NCBI GenBank assembly: GCA_001586965.3 | Contig: LUCW03000464.1 | Coordinates: 1-35,410, forward strand | Reading direction: 5' to 3' | DNA length: 35,410 bases | Origin: Sphaeroforma sirkka | Lineage: Eukaryota > Opisthokonta > Ichthyosporea > Ichthyophonida | Shown: in pieces, positions 8,763 through 19,049 of the stretch | Layout of the letters: each line of letters begins with the position of its first letter | How positions within the stretch are numbered: the stretch's first letter is position 1 | Translations under genes and position numbers: made by a program | The notes under the pieces: generated by a model | What the model was told of the DNA's origin: nothing | What the model saw: only the letters and a program-made list of their open reading frames with translations | The model's database searches: none

Positions 8763-9868
8763 GTGGGGCATTCGACTTCTGACCGATGCAGCAGCTTCCG
8801 AGGTATTCTCTTTGTCCTGCATCGGACGATTGACACGATATTGATTCCCACCGAATAGAAAACACTTCAAGTTAGACAGCACAGAACCCACCATGCCGGG
8901 TGACTTAGACCTACTTCGGCCTTCGTTGCTCTACCCCGGTGATCGTGACCTATCTCTCGCTGTAGACCCGTGCCAGTCCGCTCGTCGTCGTCCGTCTGTC
9001 GACCCTGTAGACTGTGCTGATCCTTCTCGTCGACCACGATCAGCTCTATCACTCTTGATGTTTCCCCTGTCATGGTTACGTTTCCCAGCCGCTTTGGTGT
9101 CTTTCGCCTTATACCGCATTCTGACCACAAATGCCAATGCTGCATACCCACCGCCTGTAGTGAAAAATCAATGAACGCCTGTCTAGCACTTCCTTCCAAA
9201 CATGTAAAAAACATGTACAATACTAACCTAACAAAGTCAGCGATCGCTCCCTCGAGTTCACGCCTTCTCAACTGTATTGCCATATATACTGGGCTCTCCA
9301 TAAGTGGTTCGCTGAGTAAAGGTGCAAGCCATTTCTGGGCGCTGTAACCGAGAATTTTTTTATTGCATTGTGTGTTTTGGTAGATAGTTTCCTCTGGCTT
9401 TATCTCAATCGGCCTATTCAACTCGTACGTGTCGATTATCCGCTGTGAGTCTGCAGTGACCTTCTCAAGAGCTGCAACAAGTCCTTCAACCTGCTTCTTC
9501 GCCACCTCACTTAGTGCCTCTTCACTGTCTTTTGTTCTACTCGCTTCAGCTGCCGCTTCCGTCCGTGCCTCTCTTATCGCGCATAGCCTTTGTGGACAAG
9601 TTATCTCATCGTCATGAACTCCACCCGAAGACTGTTTTCTGGACCCGTGAGCACTATCCGAGGACCATTTTCAACTCCAGACTCGTATGTTGTCAGGCTC
9701 GAAAATTCATTCTCTACTTCGATCACTTCAAGTGAAAGTTGCAGCACAGTCGCTCGAACTCCAAAGACATTTCCAACACCATCTCATGTCTCTACTTATG
9801 TAGATAGTACCAGTCACCTCTTAGTCTGGTTGCCCATCCTTGGACTTGGACACTCTGTCCTCTATTGA
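8763..9868 (-). pseudogene. G2a gag (fossil)
   Basis: From about 9640 to 8867 one minus-strand frame is open. It has an Ala/Glu-rich helical, probably coiled-coil N-terminal part (EALSEVAKKQVEGLVAALEK). A capsid-like stretch follows (YSAQKWLAPLLSEPLM ... CLEGSARQAFIDF). After it a neighbouring frame is rich in Arg/Asp/Ser (RDRSRSPG), like a nucleocapsid tail. Upstream to 9868 another gag-like stretch (VFGVRATVLQLSLEVIEVEN) is visible. Gag would form the particle shell. The protein is not intact; a few breaks are present. Confidence 0.6.
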
Positions 9869-11337
9869 ACATAGTGGCGCATGGGCCTTATATTCTGATG
9901 ATGTTTTGTTCGACCCTCATCACCGTAGTTTTATTAGTGATCTCGGACTATAGCTTATACTCAACCCCAGGTCCTACCTAGTGCATCAGCAAAGCCACGC
10001 ATTGATTGGCTCTCGTAGTTGTTTTCTCCTTTGACTTGAGAACCATATCATAGGCTTTCGTGGTATTTGCTTCATATATGATTAGCCGGGTTAAATCAAC
10101 TTTTCTCATCGTATACGTGTTCTGGGTCATTTTTACTGGAGTATTTTTTTTCTTGACGAAGCAGGCTCTTCAAAAAGTAACAAGTAGAAGACAGGCTCAG
10201 TCAAGGGGCACCCGACTTTTATATGCCGCCGAGTCTCAGTCACTCTTAGGCCTAAAACCCATCAAACATATCAACCAATCGAAGGGCAGGGAAGTTAAGT
10301 TCAGGCATTTTAAAGACTTTTTCCCGTTGGAAGTAATAACGTAGCTATCTTAGTTCAAAAGCTAGCTTGACGGTGAAAGTAACGCATGAACAATATTTTC
10401 AACGTGATTTGTGGAGAAAAAGGTAATGAAAAAACCCCAAAATGAAGTCACAGCGTAGCCAGTAAGTAGCCAATACGAAGCCATCACGGAGACACCGCGT
10501 AGCCAGCTCTCTGATTTACTTTATAGACATCCTCATAGACATCGTACTTGCTACTTCAAGGTACCGACGTTCTTGTATTAATATCCTCTTTCAATTGGTA
10601 GTAAATATGACCCTGTTCAATCACATGCTGGATTAAATCACCATTTTTCATCGGAAAGAAAATCGGTGAAAATTCAAGAAAGGGGCTCAATAGATGGTTA
10701 GCACATTTGGCGCCTTTCTGATATCTTTTTTTTTTTTGAAGAAATATTAATGTCTAAATATAAATAGGATCATACAATTAAAATTTTTAGAATTAAATTG
10801 AAATGGCCACTTAAGAAAAAATATATATGTATAAAAATAAACAGTCCGTCCCTAGGTTGGTATGGTAAGTCCCTACTAGGATTCGGCCTGAGGTTGGTAT
10901 TATTATTAATTAAATATTTTAGTTTGTAAAAACCAAGTATATTAATTATTAGTTTATAAAACACTTGTTTATTTTAAAAAATTAACCCAAATAAACTTCA
11001 ACCTTTATTCTATGAGTCATCTCGTATAGTATTTTATAAAGGAAAACTATTTATCATATATAACTTAAGTTATATATAATATATGTACTAGTAATAATAC
11101 ATAGTAAAACTCTTTACATAAGACTATGCTAGATTTATTAGATAGCAATATCTTACTACAATAATGTATATGACTTTACTATAGGACCTGCTATGATATC
11201 ATAGCCCCCCCCGCGAGCTCTAAGCCATCAAATATAGTACTGCCTGGGTACCATCGTGGAGAAAGAGTGAGAAAGGAAGCAGGTGCGGTGTATAACCTAA
11301 GGTAGCAAAGTATATAAATGCTTGTAATATTCTAAAA
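9869..11337. other. Mostly AT-rich stretch with one short membrane-type frame
   Basis: By position, 9869 to about 10050 may hold the decayed 5' end of G2a, but no LTR boundary was found. From 10345 on I see only AT-rich DNA, a direct repeat of GCGTAGCCAG (about 10453 and 10498) and a CTAGGTTGGTAT / CTGAGGTTGGTAT pair at about 10850-10900. No RNA gene or long frame was recognised. Confidence 0.4.
10078..10344 (+). CDS. Hypothetical 88-residue frame with one membrane segment
   Basis: The frame begins MISRVKSTFLIVYVFW and has a single strongly hydrophobic segment at about residues 8-28 (FLIVYVFWVIFTGVFFFL). A basic, Gln/Ser/Lys-rich tail of about 60 residues follows. No motif or family is recognised. 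The membrane run is encoded by a T-rich tract, and T-rich DNA gives Phe/Leu/Val-rich frames by chance, so this may not be a gene. No splice signals or neighbours support it. Confidence 0.18.
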   Translation: MISRVKSTFLIVYVFWVIFTGVFFFLTKQALQKVTSRRQAQSRGTRLLYAAESQSLLGLKPIKHINQSKGREVKFRHFKDFFPLEVIT

Positions 11338-11843
11338 TAGAGGTATCCCACTATCCACTACCCCTTCGGGGTAATTAACAGTGACATCCGTTTACTAGGG
11401 TCCGACGGAACGTTTTCTGATGGAAATCCACGAATATGCAAAATATGTTCTGCGAAGTATCACACTGCCAAGACTTGTACATCGTCAGAACACCGCAAAT
11501 ATTTGGAAAATCACAAAGTGACCGCTCTGATCAGTGCGTACTCGTTGCCGGAAAGTAGTTACAATGTACGTTAGGACTACAGAATAAAGAAGGAAATTAG
11601 TTCGCTTGTAAAAAAACTTGTATATGAACTCTATCGCACGCTTATTCAACCCGCCCCTCAAAATCCACTATTTATACCCTAAAATGATGTGATTTCACTA
11701 ATCACCACCCCTAAAAATTATGGTAGGGTTTTAGGATATATCTAATAAGTGATCGTCAAGAAAACGTACTGCCATAATCCTCGGGGTAGTGATTAGTGGA
11801 GTTTACATACCCCCGGGGTAGTGTTTAGTGAATCCCCTCTCTA
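11338..11843. mobile_element. Candidate DNA element with terminal and subterminal inverted repeats
   Basis: Both ends read TAGAG..., followed within 30 bp by the shared motif CACTA...CACTACCCC. The motif occurs twice in one orientation (11349-11364, 11696-11711) and twice inverted (11783-11798, 11815-11830). An internal inverted repeat pairs about 11694-11725 with 11769-11800. TA at both outer edges fits a Tc1/mariner-type target duplication. The terminal repeats are imperfect, so this is either an old element or a cluster of a shorter one. The subterminal motifs would be transposase-binding sites by analogy; that is inference. Confidence 0.45.
11344..11574 (+). other. Short frame with a CCHC zinc knuckle inside the repeat element
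   Basis: A 76-codon open stretch without an in-frame ATG contains C-x2-C-x4-H-x4-C exactly (CKICSAKYHTAKTC, bases 11437-11478). It continues with a His/Lys-rich stretch (SSEHRKYLENHK). CCHC knuckles bind single-stranded nucleic acid and are typical of gag nucleocapsids, LINE ORF1 proteins and some host RNA-binding proteins. The lack of a start codon suggests an exon or a captured fragment. Which of these it is cannot be told from the sequence. Confidence 0.35.
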
Positions 11844-11860
11844 AAATATCATAGCACTCC

Positions 11861-12400
11861 TCACGTGTGTGAGTCCACCCTTGTTCGCTTGGTATTTCCA
11901 GTTCCACCCGTTTGTTGGTGTACAAACTTACGTGTCATAGATTTTGGAAGTTTATCTCTATAAAGAGAAGACCAGAACTCAAGACCAGGACAAGAGTGTA
12001 TACTAATCTTATCTGCTTGAGGAAAGAGCTTGTCTTTGTCTTCCTGGTTTTTATGAAGGCACTTACGCCATTTCTTATTGATACTTTTCAAGTAATCAGG
12101 GTTTCCAAAGCCAGAAGACGTAATGTTATAAACTTCATTGTCATGAAACAATGTTTTATAATAAGCAATTCCGTTAACGGATTCTTCACCTATTACTTCC
12201 TTGAACTCATGTTGTTCAACGGGTGTAGTATCATCATATGTTTGACAGAGTATTATTTGGTCACTCGGTATACGATAGAAGTCTACATTAAGTACGCTTG
12301 TACCATATACATTATTAATCTCGTAGGTATTAGACTTTTCGTCGTGAACGGAGATCATATAAGGACCTATATAGTAAGAATATAACTTACCAGTATCCAA
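11861..12400 (-). pseudogene. G3 integrase C-terminal module with chromodomain-like tail (fossil)
   Basis: One open minus-strand frame starts with a GPY-type module (YYIGPYMISVHDEKSNTYEI). It continues into a chromodomain-like fold (FKEVIGEESVNGIAYYKTLF ... YLKSINKKW) and ends in a basic tail. The young G1 counterpart at 34630-35224 matches over the whole length (IGPFVISYHDEKSDTYEV). In chromoviruses such tails direct integration to particular chromatin. This stretch is uninterrupted although the element as a whole is broken. Confidence 0.8.
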
Positions 12401-12689
12401 ATTTCTTTGGAATATCTTAACATAATAACCTTTCTTGAAAAAAACTTGTTTATTCCTACGAGACCAGCGACCTTGCGCTTTTAAAGGTGTAGTGTTTCGC
12501 TTTTTTTAAGTAAATAGTATACAACCGTATGTACTCTGTCTAATCTTTCCAGCCACTTAAGTGACTGTACCTCTCCAGGTACCCCTGCTACAAGAGGTTG
12601 CAATACACTTTTCTACCACGGAAAAAGTGTGACGGGGTTACGCCGGTTACAGGATCAGATGCTTCGTTCATTTGATCTTGTACCCATGT

Positions 12690-13257
12690 CAAACGATAAG
12701 GCCAATCACTAGCATTATCTTTAGTGCAGTCCTTAGTAAGAACTTAAGTTTCCTATGTTGGACTTCATTGGTATCTTGCGTTTGTGGCTTATAGGAAACT
12801 CCCCGTTTTTCACGTATGCCAGATACGAGTTCAAAAGCCATCATTATTTCGCCTATAAACTCGCCGCCATTGACATAAGAATAATGCATAGCCGTGATCG
12901 GCAAATATGCGTAAGCATAATTCCGCTATTATTTTAAGTAGTTTTTTCCTGACAGGATAAAACAAGTTATACCTGGAGGCTACATCAAACTGAAAAATAT
13001 ACTTTTCATCACATCGTTCTACTACATTCATTACAACCAAATCAATATTGACCCTGCGCATTGGTTCTTCTTCGAGCACCTACTTAAGTGGGGCCCAACC
13101 ATGGCGCTTAATTTCACAATCAGCACACTTAAAAGTATTTTTGCTCCCAGGGTTTAAGCAGATTAAGGTTGATCAGACCTCTGTGCTTCGCTTCTACAAT
13201 CATCCCATCTACTGCTGAATGCGGCAAGGTATGATATTGCTTGATTCACTTAAGTTT
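12690..13257 (-). pseudogene. G3 integrase zinc-binding and catalytic region (fossil)
   Basis: Minus-strand pieces match the G1 integrase region at 33760-34400. Examples are a PMRRVNIDLV-type first-aspartate segment (G1: PMRQVIVDLV) and VSGIREKRGVSYKPQTQDTN near the glutamate helix (G1: VSGMTHRRGVPYKPQTQGAN). The region is decayed with several breaks. Confidence 0.75.
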
Positions 13258-13258
13258 A

Positions 13259-13713
13259 TCAGCATCTGACGTATTCGATGAAGTTCCTGAGTTCGAACTC
13301 TTGAGAGAGTTCTCCTTGAATTTTAGGCTCCTCGGGAAATATCTGAGGAGCAGAAGCTTTGATAAATATCGACTTATTTTTATCTTCATGTTGGACTTTA
13401 TCCTTTAAAGAATTATCAGAATTTATACTGCTAGAATCGTGCCCGTAAGCTGGACTTAAGTCAGTCAACTTCATAAGTTGATCATAAACTCCGAGCATAT
13501 CTATCTTAGAGATGATATGATTCTAGTAAGAGCTTCTTCGGTCGCAATAACTTTAGCTCTACTCTCATGTAATGTAGATGTAAATACTTCGTGAGAAGTT
13601 TGCTTAGTCTCTGAAGACTGAATATCATTCTGTGTTTCTGTATTTTCAAATACAGGTTTATAAATAGTTTCACTATTTATATGGTTAAGGGGATTGGCAG
13701 ATTCATCTACCAT
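13259..13713 (-). pseudogene. G3 linker between RNase H/Dam-like part and integrase (fossil)
   Basis: Two consecutive minus-strand frames of 70 and 79 codons are polar and Ser/Glu/Lys-rich, without a catalytic motif. By position they match the linker of G1 (about 33370-33750), which is likewise charged and helical. No function is known for this linker. Confidence 0.5.
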
Positions 13714-13809
13714 ATATTGAAAGTCCTCTGAAGGCTTCCAAGTAAATCTTCATTTTGGGCCAATACGACAAATCATGTATGGCGCTAGGGCGTCTATTTT
13801 ATCGCCCGG

Positions 13810-14150
13810 GTACCCACATACAGGAAGGTGTCAACATCTCGATCCAAGTAAATTGGTTCGTGCTGCACCGTATCCACTAGTTCTAGGAACCAGGGATCAG
13901 ATTTCCGTAAATGACAACACAGAGTGATGGTGACGTTCACTTTGTTAACATAATTGAGCAATTGCCGGATTGATATTCAAAGCGGGTTTGCCCATGCGTT
14001 ATGTTGCTTGAGGTTAATCTCAAACGCGTTACTCTTTGGGTGATTTGGGAATCTACAATCCGAAAGTTGTGCATTATGTAATACTGCAAACATATCAATT
14101 GTATGTTTACGGCATCTCTTTTCAGCTAACCGAAAGAATCGAGGGTGCAA
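13810..14150 (-). pseudogene. G3 Dam-like domain (fossil)
   Basis: The minus strand reads TIDMFAVLHNAQLSDCRFP and then NAFEINLKQHNAWANP (about 14105-13985). This is the same pattern as the G1 stretch at 27455-27660 (FTVDMFAAEHNKQ ... DAF ... WANPP). A further conserved segment (KSDPWFLELVDTVQHEPIYL, about 13900) follows directly, with no LTR between, unlike in G1. The domain identity is discussed under the G1 entry. Confidence 0.65.
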
Positions 14151-14314
14151 CTTTCAATTAGTTGCTAACAACTCGCGGACAGTCTTCTGACAGTCTGGTA
14201 ACAGACGAGTCAACATATCTGGTAAGTGATTGTACACAACTGGTATATGTTTTGTTGTAAAAGAGAACTGAAATAGTCGGCCATGCCATCTACTTACCAT
14301 TTGATTGTGCGGCT

Positions 14315-15640
14315 TCATGTCATTAAATATATTAAAGACTTCTGGTCACATGTCGCTTTAAAGTGTGTGCCATATAGATAGTCTTTAAAGAACTCTAAAG
14401 CAGATACAACTGCTATCAACTCCTGCTTTCGCTGTGAAGCATTTAAGATCTTGCTAAATAACTGTACATATCCAGGTTTGTTCTCAGCAACTTGATACAG
14501 TACTTCCCGTACAGAATAATCCGATGCATCAGTCGCTATTTTAAACGATATACCGTCAATATGACGTCGCATCACTGGAATAGTCTTTACTTTACGTAAA
14601 GCCTCCTCACATTCTGCTGTCCATAAGTCTCCTGGTTTACCTTTTTGTGAACATAGGTGACTACAGGGCTTTGATAAGTCCGACAGTTGAGGGACCCCAT
14701 CTTTGAAGAAATTTATAAACCCGCAAAGGCTGTTAATGTATTTTTTGGTTGTGAGGGTTCTCCATTCTAGAAGTTGATTCACTTTACCGGGATCAATTTC
14801 TATACCTTCACCTGAAATAAGGTATCTAAGTAATTGGACCTTACTTACTTCCCATTCACATTTCTTCTTGTTCATTCAAGCGTGCGAGGACTTGTCTTAA
14901 GACGTGTTCATGTCCTTCCTTAGTTGCCGTGAGGATAATATTATCATCTTAGTAAACTTTTGTTTGAGGCATATTCTCAAACAAATCTTCCATCATCTGT
15001 TGAAAGAATGCAGGAAGCATATGAAGCCCAAATTGTGCTCCTCTGAACATATATTGATTTTTCTTTCCATGCAAGTGAAAAGTACTTACGGTGTTCCTTA
15101 AGGATCTTTAACTGATGATAACCTTGAGTTAGGTCTATCTTTGAACAAACAGTTGCCCCTCCTAGTGATTTCAGCAACTCGTTTATACGAGGTAGATGAA
15201 AGTTATGAGTGGTCATGATCTTATTAATAGGATTCATGTCCAAACAAACTCTGACCTTCTTAAAGGACTCATCAGAACTAATTGATCGACTGCTAACAGC
15301 GGCAAGCTAGAAGGTGTTTGTTCGAAGTTAACTACTATCACACCATCTTCTAACCATTGAGAATTCATGGTTTGAAACAGGTTTCATGTGTCTATAAAAG
15401 ACTTAATTACGTGATGGAGTCTTTGACCTTGTAAAGACCACTCTTGACAAGTCTAAACTAACGTAACCATTGTTAAATTTAAATTTAGCCCATTGGGAAT
15501 AGCTCGATTGGTAAAATTTAAACTAGTACTAATTTTAACAAGATCAGGAATTAATTTCTTAATCTTATAATTTGGTGGCGACTGTGGGCTTAATATATTA
15601 TCGTCGGATTGGTCCTTTATAGGATCTAGTTCTTACATAG
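14315..15640 (-). pseudogene. G3 reverse transcriptase and RNase H (fossil)
   Basis: RT motif A is clear on the minus strand (SKIDLTQGYHQLKILKEHRK, about 15150). It is preceded by a PINKIMTTHNFHLPRINELL segment that matches G1. An open frame at 14875-14315 covers the RT thumb (GEGIEIDPGKVNQLLEW) and RNase H (FKIATDASDYSV ... KQELIAVVSALEFFKDYLYG ... ATCDQKSLIYL). Upstream decayed sequence to about 15640 matches the protease-RT junction of G1. Similarity to G1 is strong in residues but not in DNA, so G3 is a separate subfamily. Several breaks are present. Confidence 0.85.
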
Positions 15641-16130
15641 ATATCTCTCGCTTGAGGGTGATATTCTATGCATGCAGCATTATATTTGGCTTATCTTGGA
15701 ATGTAGTCAGATCTGTGATCAGGTATATCTTTCAGTAATTTAGCAATAGGTTCAAAAACCTGTAGATGCTGTCTCTTCTTTGAAGAAATTCCTACAGTTA
15801 TAACAGAATCACTTGAGTGACCTGATGATGCTGTAGTAGAAATATGGGTAACATTTGAATGTCCACTTTGTGCCAACGAACTACCACTCACTGACATCTT
15901 GATCTGAATCTAGGTGTCTCTTCGTCCTTAAGGACGTTCTTGTTGTTCGTTCTTTTGAATGAACTGATGACCTATGTATATCTTCATGTGCTTTGGTCTT
16001 ACCTTTGCTTTTAGGAGCATCAGTCGTAGTCCTGACTGTAGAAGTCTTGACTATTTTCGACTGTGCTTTCTTAGCATCGGTCTTAGTAGCTTTAGCTACT
16101 GATGCTTTCGCTGATACAGCTTTACTCGAC
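15641..16130 (-). pseudogene. G3 gag-like region (fossil)
   Basis: The minus strand is open as a basic Lys/Ala/Thr-rich segment (KATKTDAKKAQSKIVKTSTV), then a Ser/His/Gly-rich one (MSVSGSSLAQSGHSNVTHIS). It lies where gag would be for G3. The composition resembles the low-complexity start of G1 gag, but no specific motif confirms it. The right boundary near 16130 is set by a change from AT-balanced to GC-rich DNA. Confidence 0.4.
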
Positions 16131-17290
16131 GGCAGGCCCCATGTTGGCCTTGGTATATCTGGACGCCTTGTCCCAACCACTATCGTCACGCATCAGAGTA
16201 CCCCCAGGGGTCGGCCCTGTGCTGGCCGTTACATCGTCCCGCACTGCGGTGTCACCGCATAACATATCACCGACGCTCGAGATAGTACCAGAACTATCCA
16301 GGACCAAGTCGGACGGATCATCATCCTCCAACATGCCAGAAACCGGTCACCCACAAACGGGTTCCCCCAGATTCGGCTGTAAGACAATCGAAAACACGAG
16401 ATTCCACACCGGCAGTAATTACCTGAGGCTGGCCAGGCTTCCTTCTCTGCTGGAGAATTGTCCACCGGCTGCTCCAAATCCTGCGCAGGTAACCACACGG
16501 ATTCCGCCGGACCTCAACTACAGTGGGCTCCCGTGGCTCGACGTCCAACGGCTCACGACCGGCCATGATGTGTGCAAAACTCTGAGGAGCAGACTCCATA
16601 CGACGTTGGTCCTCACCCTCCAGGCCATCAGTAACCGCACACTCTGGTGTTGCCGTAAACAGTCGCCATCCGTGGAACCAGTATCGGATGACCGCAACGC
16701 TCGTGCCTGAGCCCGGGTAATGACTGCCAAACACGGTATCGTCGGACCCATCAAGTTTCGAACAACATACGATTTAAACGCAAACCCCAAACGCTGCCAG
16801 AACGTACGCGGTAGATACTGAAGCGGGACATGGCAATCGATAGTAAGCAGGCCGATGAGAGAACACCCCCAGGACGGTGTACCAACTGGCTGGCCGTGTT
16901 CTACAAAGAATGTATCATGCTCCGGCGGCACCACAATTGGCATATCCGCCAGAAAAAACTATGTAGCCCCAGTCCATATCGGCACGGCGACCACCGCACG
17001 CGCCACAGCAAACGTTTGGAAAACGTTAGGAACGAGTCTATCCTATTCATGAGGAACTAACCGAGCAAAAGATTCTGTTAAGCGGGACCGTGTAAGCATC
17101 ACCACCCCACGTGCCCCTGACGTATAGTAAGGGAAATGTTTGTAATACTTTTGGCAAACAAGTCCATCTCTAACCCGGGGCCAACGCTCACTAGCTCGGG
17201 CTACCCAACGCGGATTCATCCGCTGAGCCTTCCGCTGTCTAGTAACACGGACCACCCCGGCTACCATCGCCCGACACCATATCATAGCCT
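16131..17290 (-). other. GC-rich segment downstream of G2b RNase H, unassigned
   Basis: This GC-rich block follows the G2b RNase H in the minus direction, where integrase would be expected. I find no HHCC zinc domain or D,D-E core. Minus-strand frames are open for up to 141 codons (e.g. LQYLPRTFWQRLGFAFKSYV at about 16800), and a plus-strand frame of 202 codons (16102-16710) overlaps them. It may be the rest of G2b, a different element, or a captured host fragment. I cannot choose. Confidence 0.35.
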
Positions 17291-17374
17291 GGCACAGGCA
17301 AATCTCCAGGAGGCTCGGACAGCTTCAGCGGCCATATAAACGTGACCCGGAGTTCAACAGGTTGTATCGCCCGA

Positions 17375-17902
17375 TTACCACGTCCGGGCCGACAGTCCCG
17401 GAATATACTCAATCACCGCGTCAACACAGCTAATAATCTCCAACGCTCGCCAAACTCTTCGTTGTTTTAGGCTGGAAGTGTCAGGTGGTAAGGGTTCACC
17501 TTTTAACAGGCTCTCCAACGGCTTATGGTCACTGTGAATATGAAACGGGTGCCATGACCGCAGCACCATAAAAGATACCCTGCTAACGAGAAACTCCGCG
17601 GCGGCGAGCTCCAGGTCCGTGACATGGCGATTCTTAACAGTGGACAGAAGCCTGGAAGAATAAAATCCCACGCAAAACATGTAGTTTTGGTCATGCATCA
17701 CCACGCCATGGCGTTTATTCCAAACTGCCAGAGCCATCGCCAAATGTTCTCGCAACAGCTCCTTAGACAACTCTTTGCCCTTAGCCTTGTGCACGGTTTG
17801 TGTCTTCCATCGTAACTGTGTCTTGGTAAGTGGCACACCCTCCTTGTCTAGGTAAGCCATGAGTTTATCTTGAGCCCGACCCCACGCCTCCTTCGTTATC
17901 AT
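17375..17902 (-). pseudogene. G2b RNase H (fossil, one open stretch)
   Basis: This open minus-strand frame has the Ty3-type RNase H order: FYSSRLLSTVKNRHVTDLEL, AAAEFLVSRVSFMVL, then FHIHSDHKPLESLL and IEYIPGLSA. RNase H removes the RNA strand during cDNA synthesis. Upstream in the same direction (18080-19049) is the matching RT. The frame is uninterrupted here although the element is broken elsewhere. Confidence 0.85.
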
Positions 17903-18079
17903 ACCCGTGAGATGGACTCTTCTTCGCCAGTTTCTGGCGAGCCATCACTGTCGCCCAGTCGGCAATGTCTTCTTCCATTCGAAGCACTTCCGGTGGCGCA
18001 CGACGTACCGACACCGCAACCTCTTCAGCAAACTCACTCGCATCGGGATAACCATGGAGATCATCCTGCGGCTCTGGAC

Positions 18080-19049
18080 TATAGAGTCATATCCCATTGG
18101 TAAGCCTCCACATACACATCCATATTAGAGCGCACACCATCCTTGGTCTGATTGGTTAGGGGGACCAGAGTGCCACTAAGGCCTGGAATGGAGCAACTCC
18201 ACCAGGCCATCATACAAACAAAAGTTAGTAACTCGTCTTTATTCTTCGGTAACCCTAAGTTGACAATTCCCTGCACAATACGCTCGTCAGTGATAGTGAG
18301 AATCCCATCATACCAAAGGCGACCGTACAGTACAATCTGAGACTTCGTCGCATTAAACTTGGTACCTGGGTCGATGGCCGTCCTCACCAACTGCCACAAC
18401 GATTGCCAGTGTTCCATGTCGGCCTTGTCCTCATCAGGCGTTAACTGTGTTGAACCGTCAGCAGCGCTTGTCGATTTCACGTCAGTCATCCGTGGGAGTC
18501 CGTGACGAACACTCGAAACCCGCTCTTAGTCCTTCGCGGCACTGTTACCATCTGTAGAAGCAAACTTATTAGCCAACAAAACCTGTCCCGTTGCGTCCTA
18601 GTCCGGCAAGCACTGAGGCATAGGCCCAACTTTACCATTGTCTGCCTCTTTATTGATGCACGTTGCACCATCGTCCACGAAGCACATGAAACCCCGGACA
18701 GAACGAAAATTGTACTCAATACGTTGAGTGTACTGTGCTGGAATTATCGACAAGCCATACCCAGCACCAATTCTCTCGTATACTGACCGTCGCTAGCAAT
18801 GAACTTCGTCTTATAACGGTCCCTCTCATCAATAGTGCACTGGTCGTAACCATTAGCATTATTTGTAATGATAGTGCGATGAGCATTACATGTATGTGCC
18901 CGCAACTCTTCTTTACTAGGCATGTTCGAATGATCAGGAATCGACCAGCACGTCCCATTACTGACTTTCAAGCGCACCTCGACGATTGTCGACACCAGTG
19001 CCAGCAACCCAGTTTGGCTGACCAACCATCCCCTCCCACTAGGCCCCAT
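18080..19049 (-). pseudogene. G2b reverse transcriptase (fossil)
   Basis: Minus-strand motifs in order are the palm segment NANGYDQCTIDERDRYKTKF (about 18820), the catalytic box CFVDDGATC (about 18665) and a thumb KFNATKSQIVLYGRLWYDG (about 18340). The connection NLGLPKNKDELLTFVCMMAW follows, ending PLTNQT. The same pieces exist in G2a at 6645-7400 with clear divergence. The right edge abuts the copia remnant. A few breaks are present. Confidence 0.85.

Noticed and set aside
8893-9174. 93-codon plus-strand frame with Arg/Pro/Leu-rich sequence
   Set aside because: Antisense to the G2a gag nucleocapsid-like region; the minus strand carries the recognisable gag features.
11912-12385. 157-codon plus-strand frame
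   Set aside because: Antisense shadow of the G3 integrase C-terminal module, which matches G1 on the minus strand.
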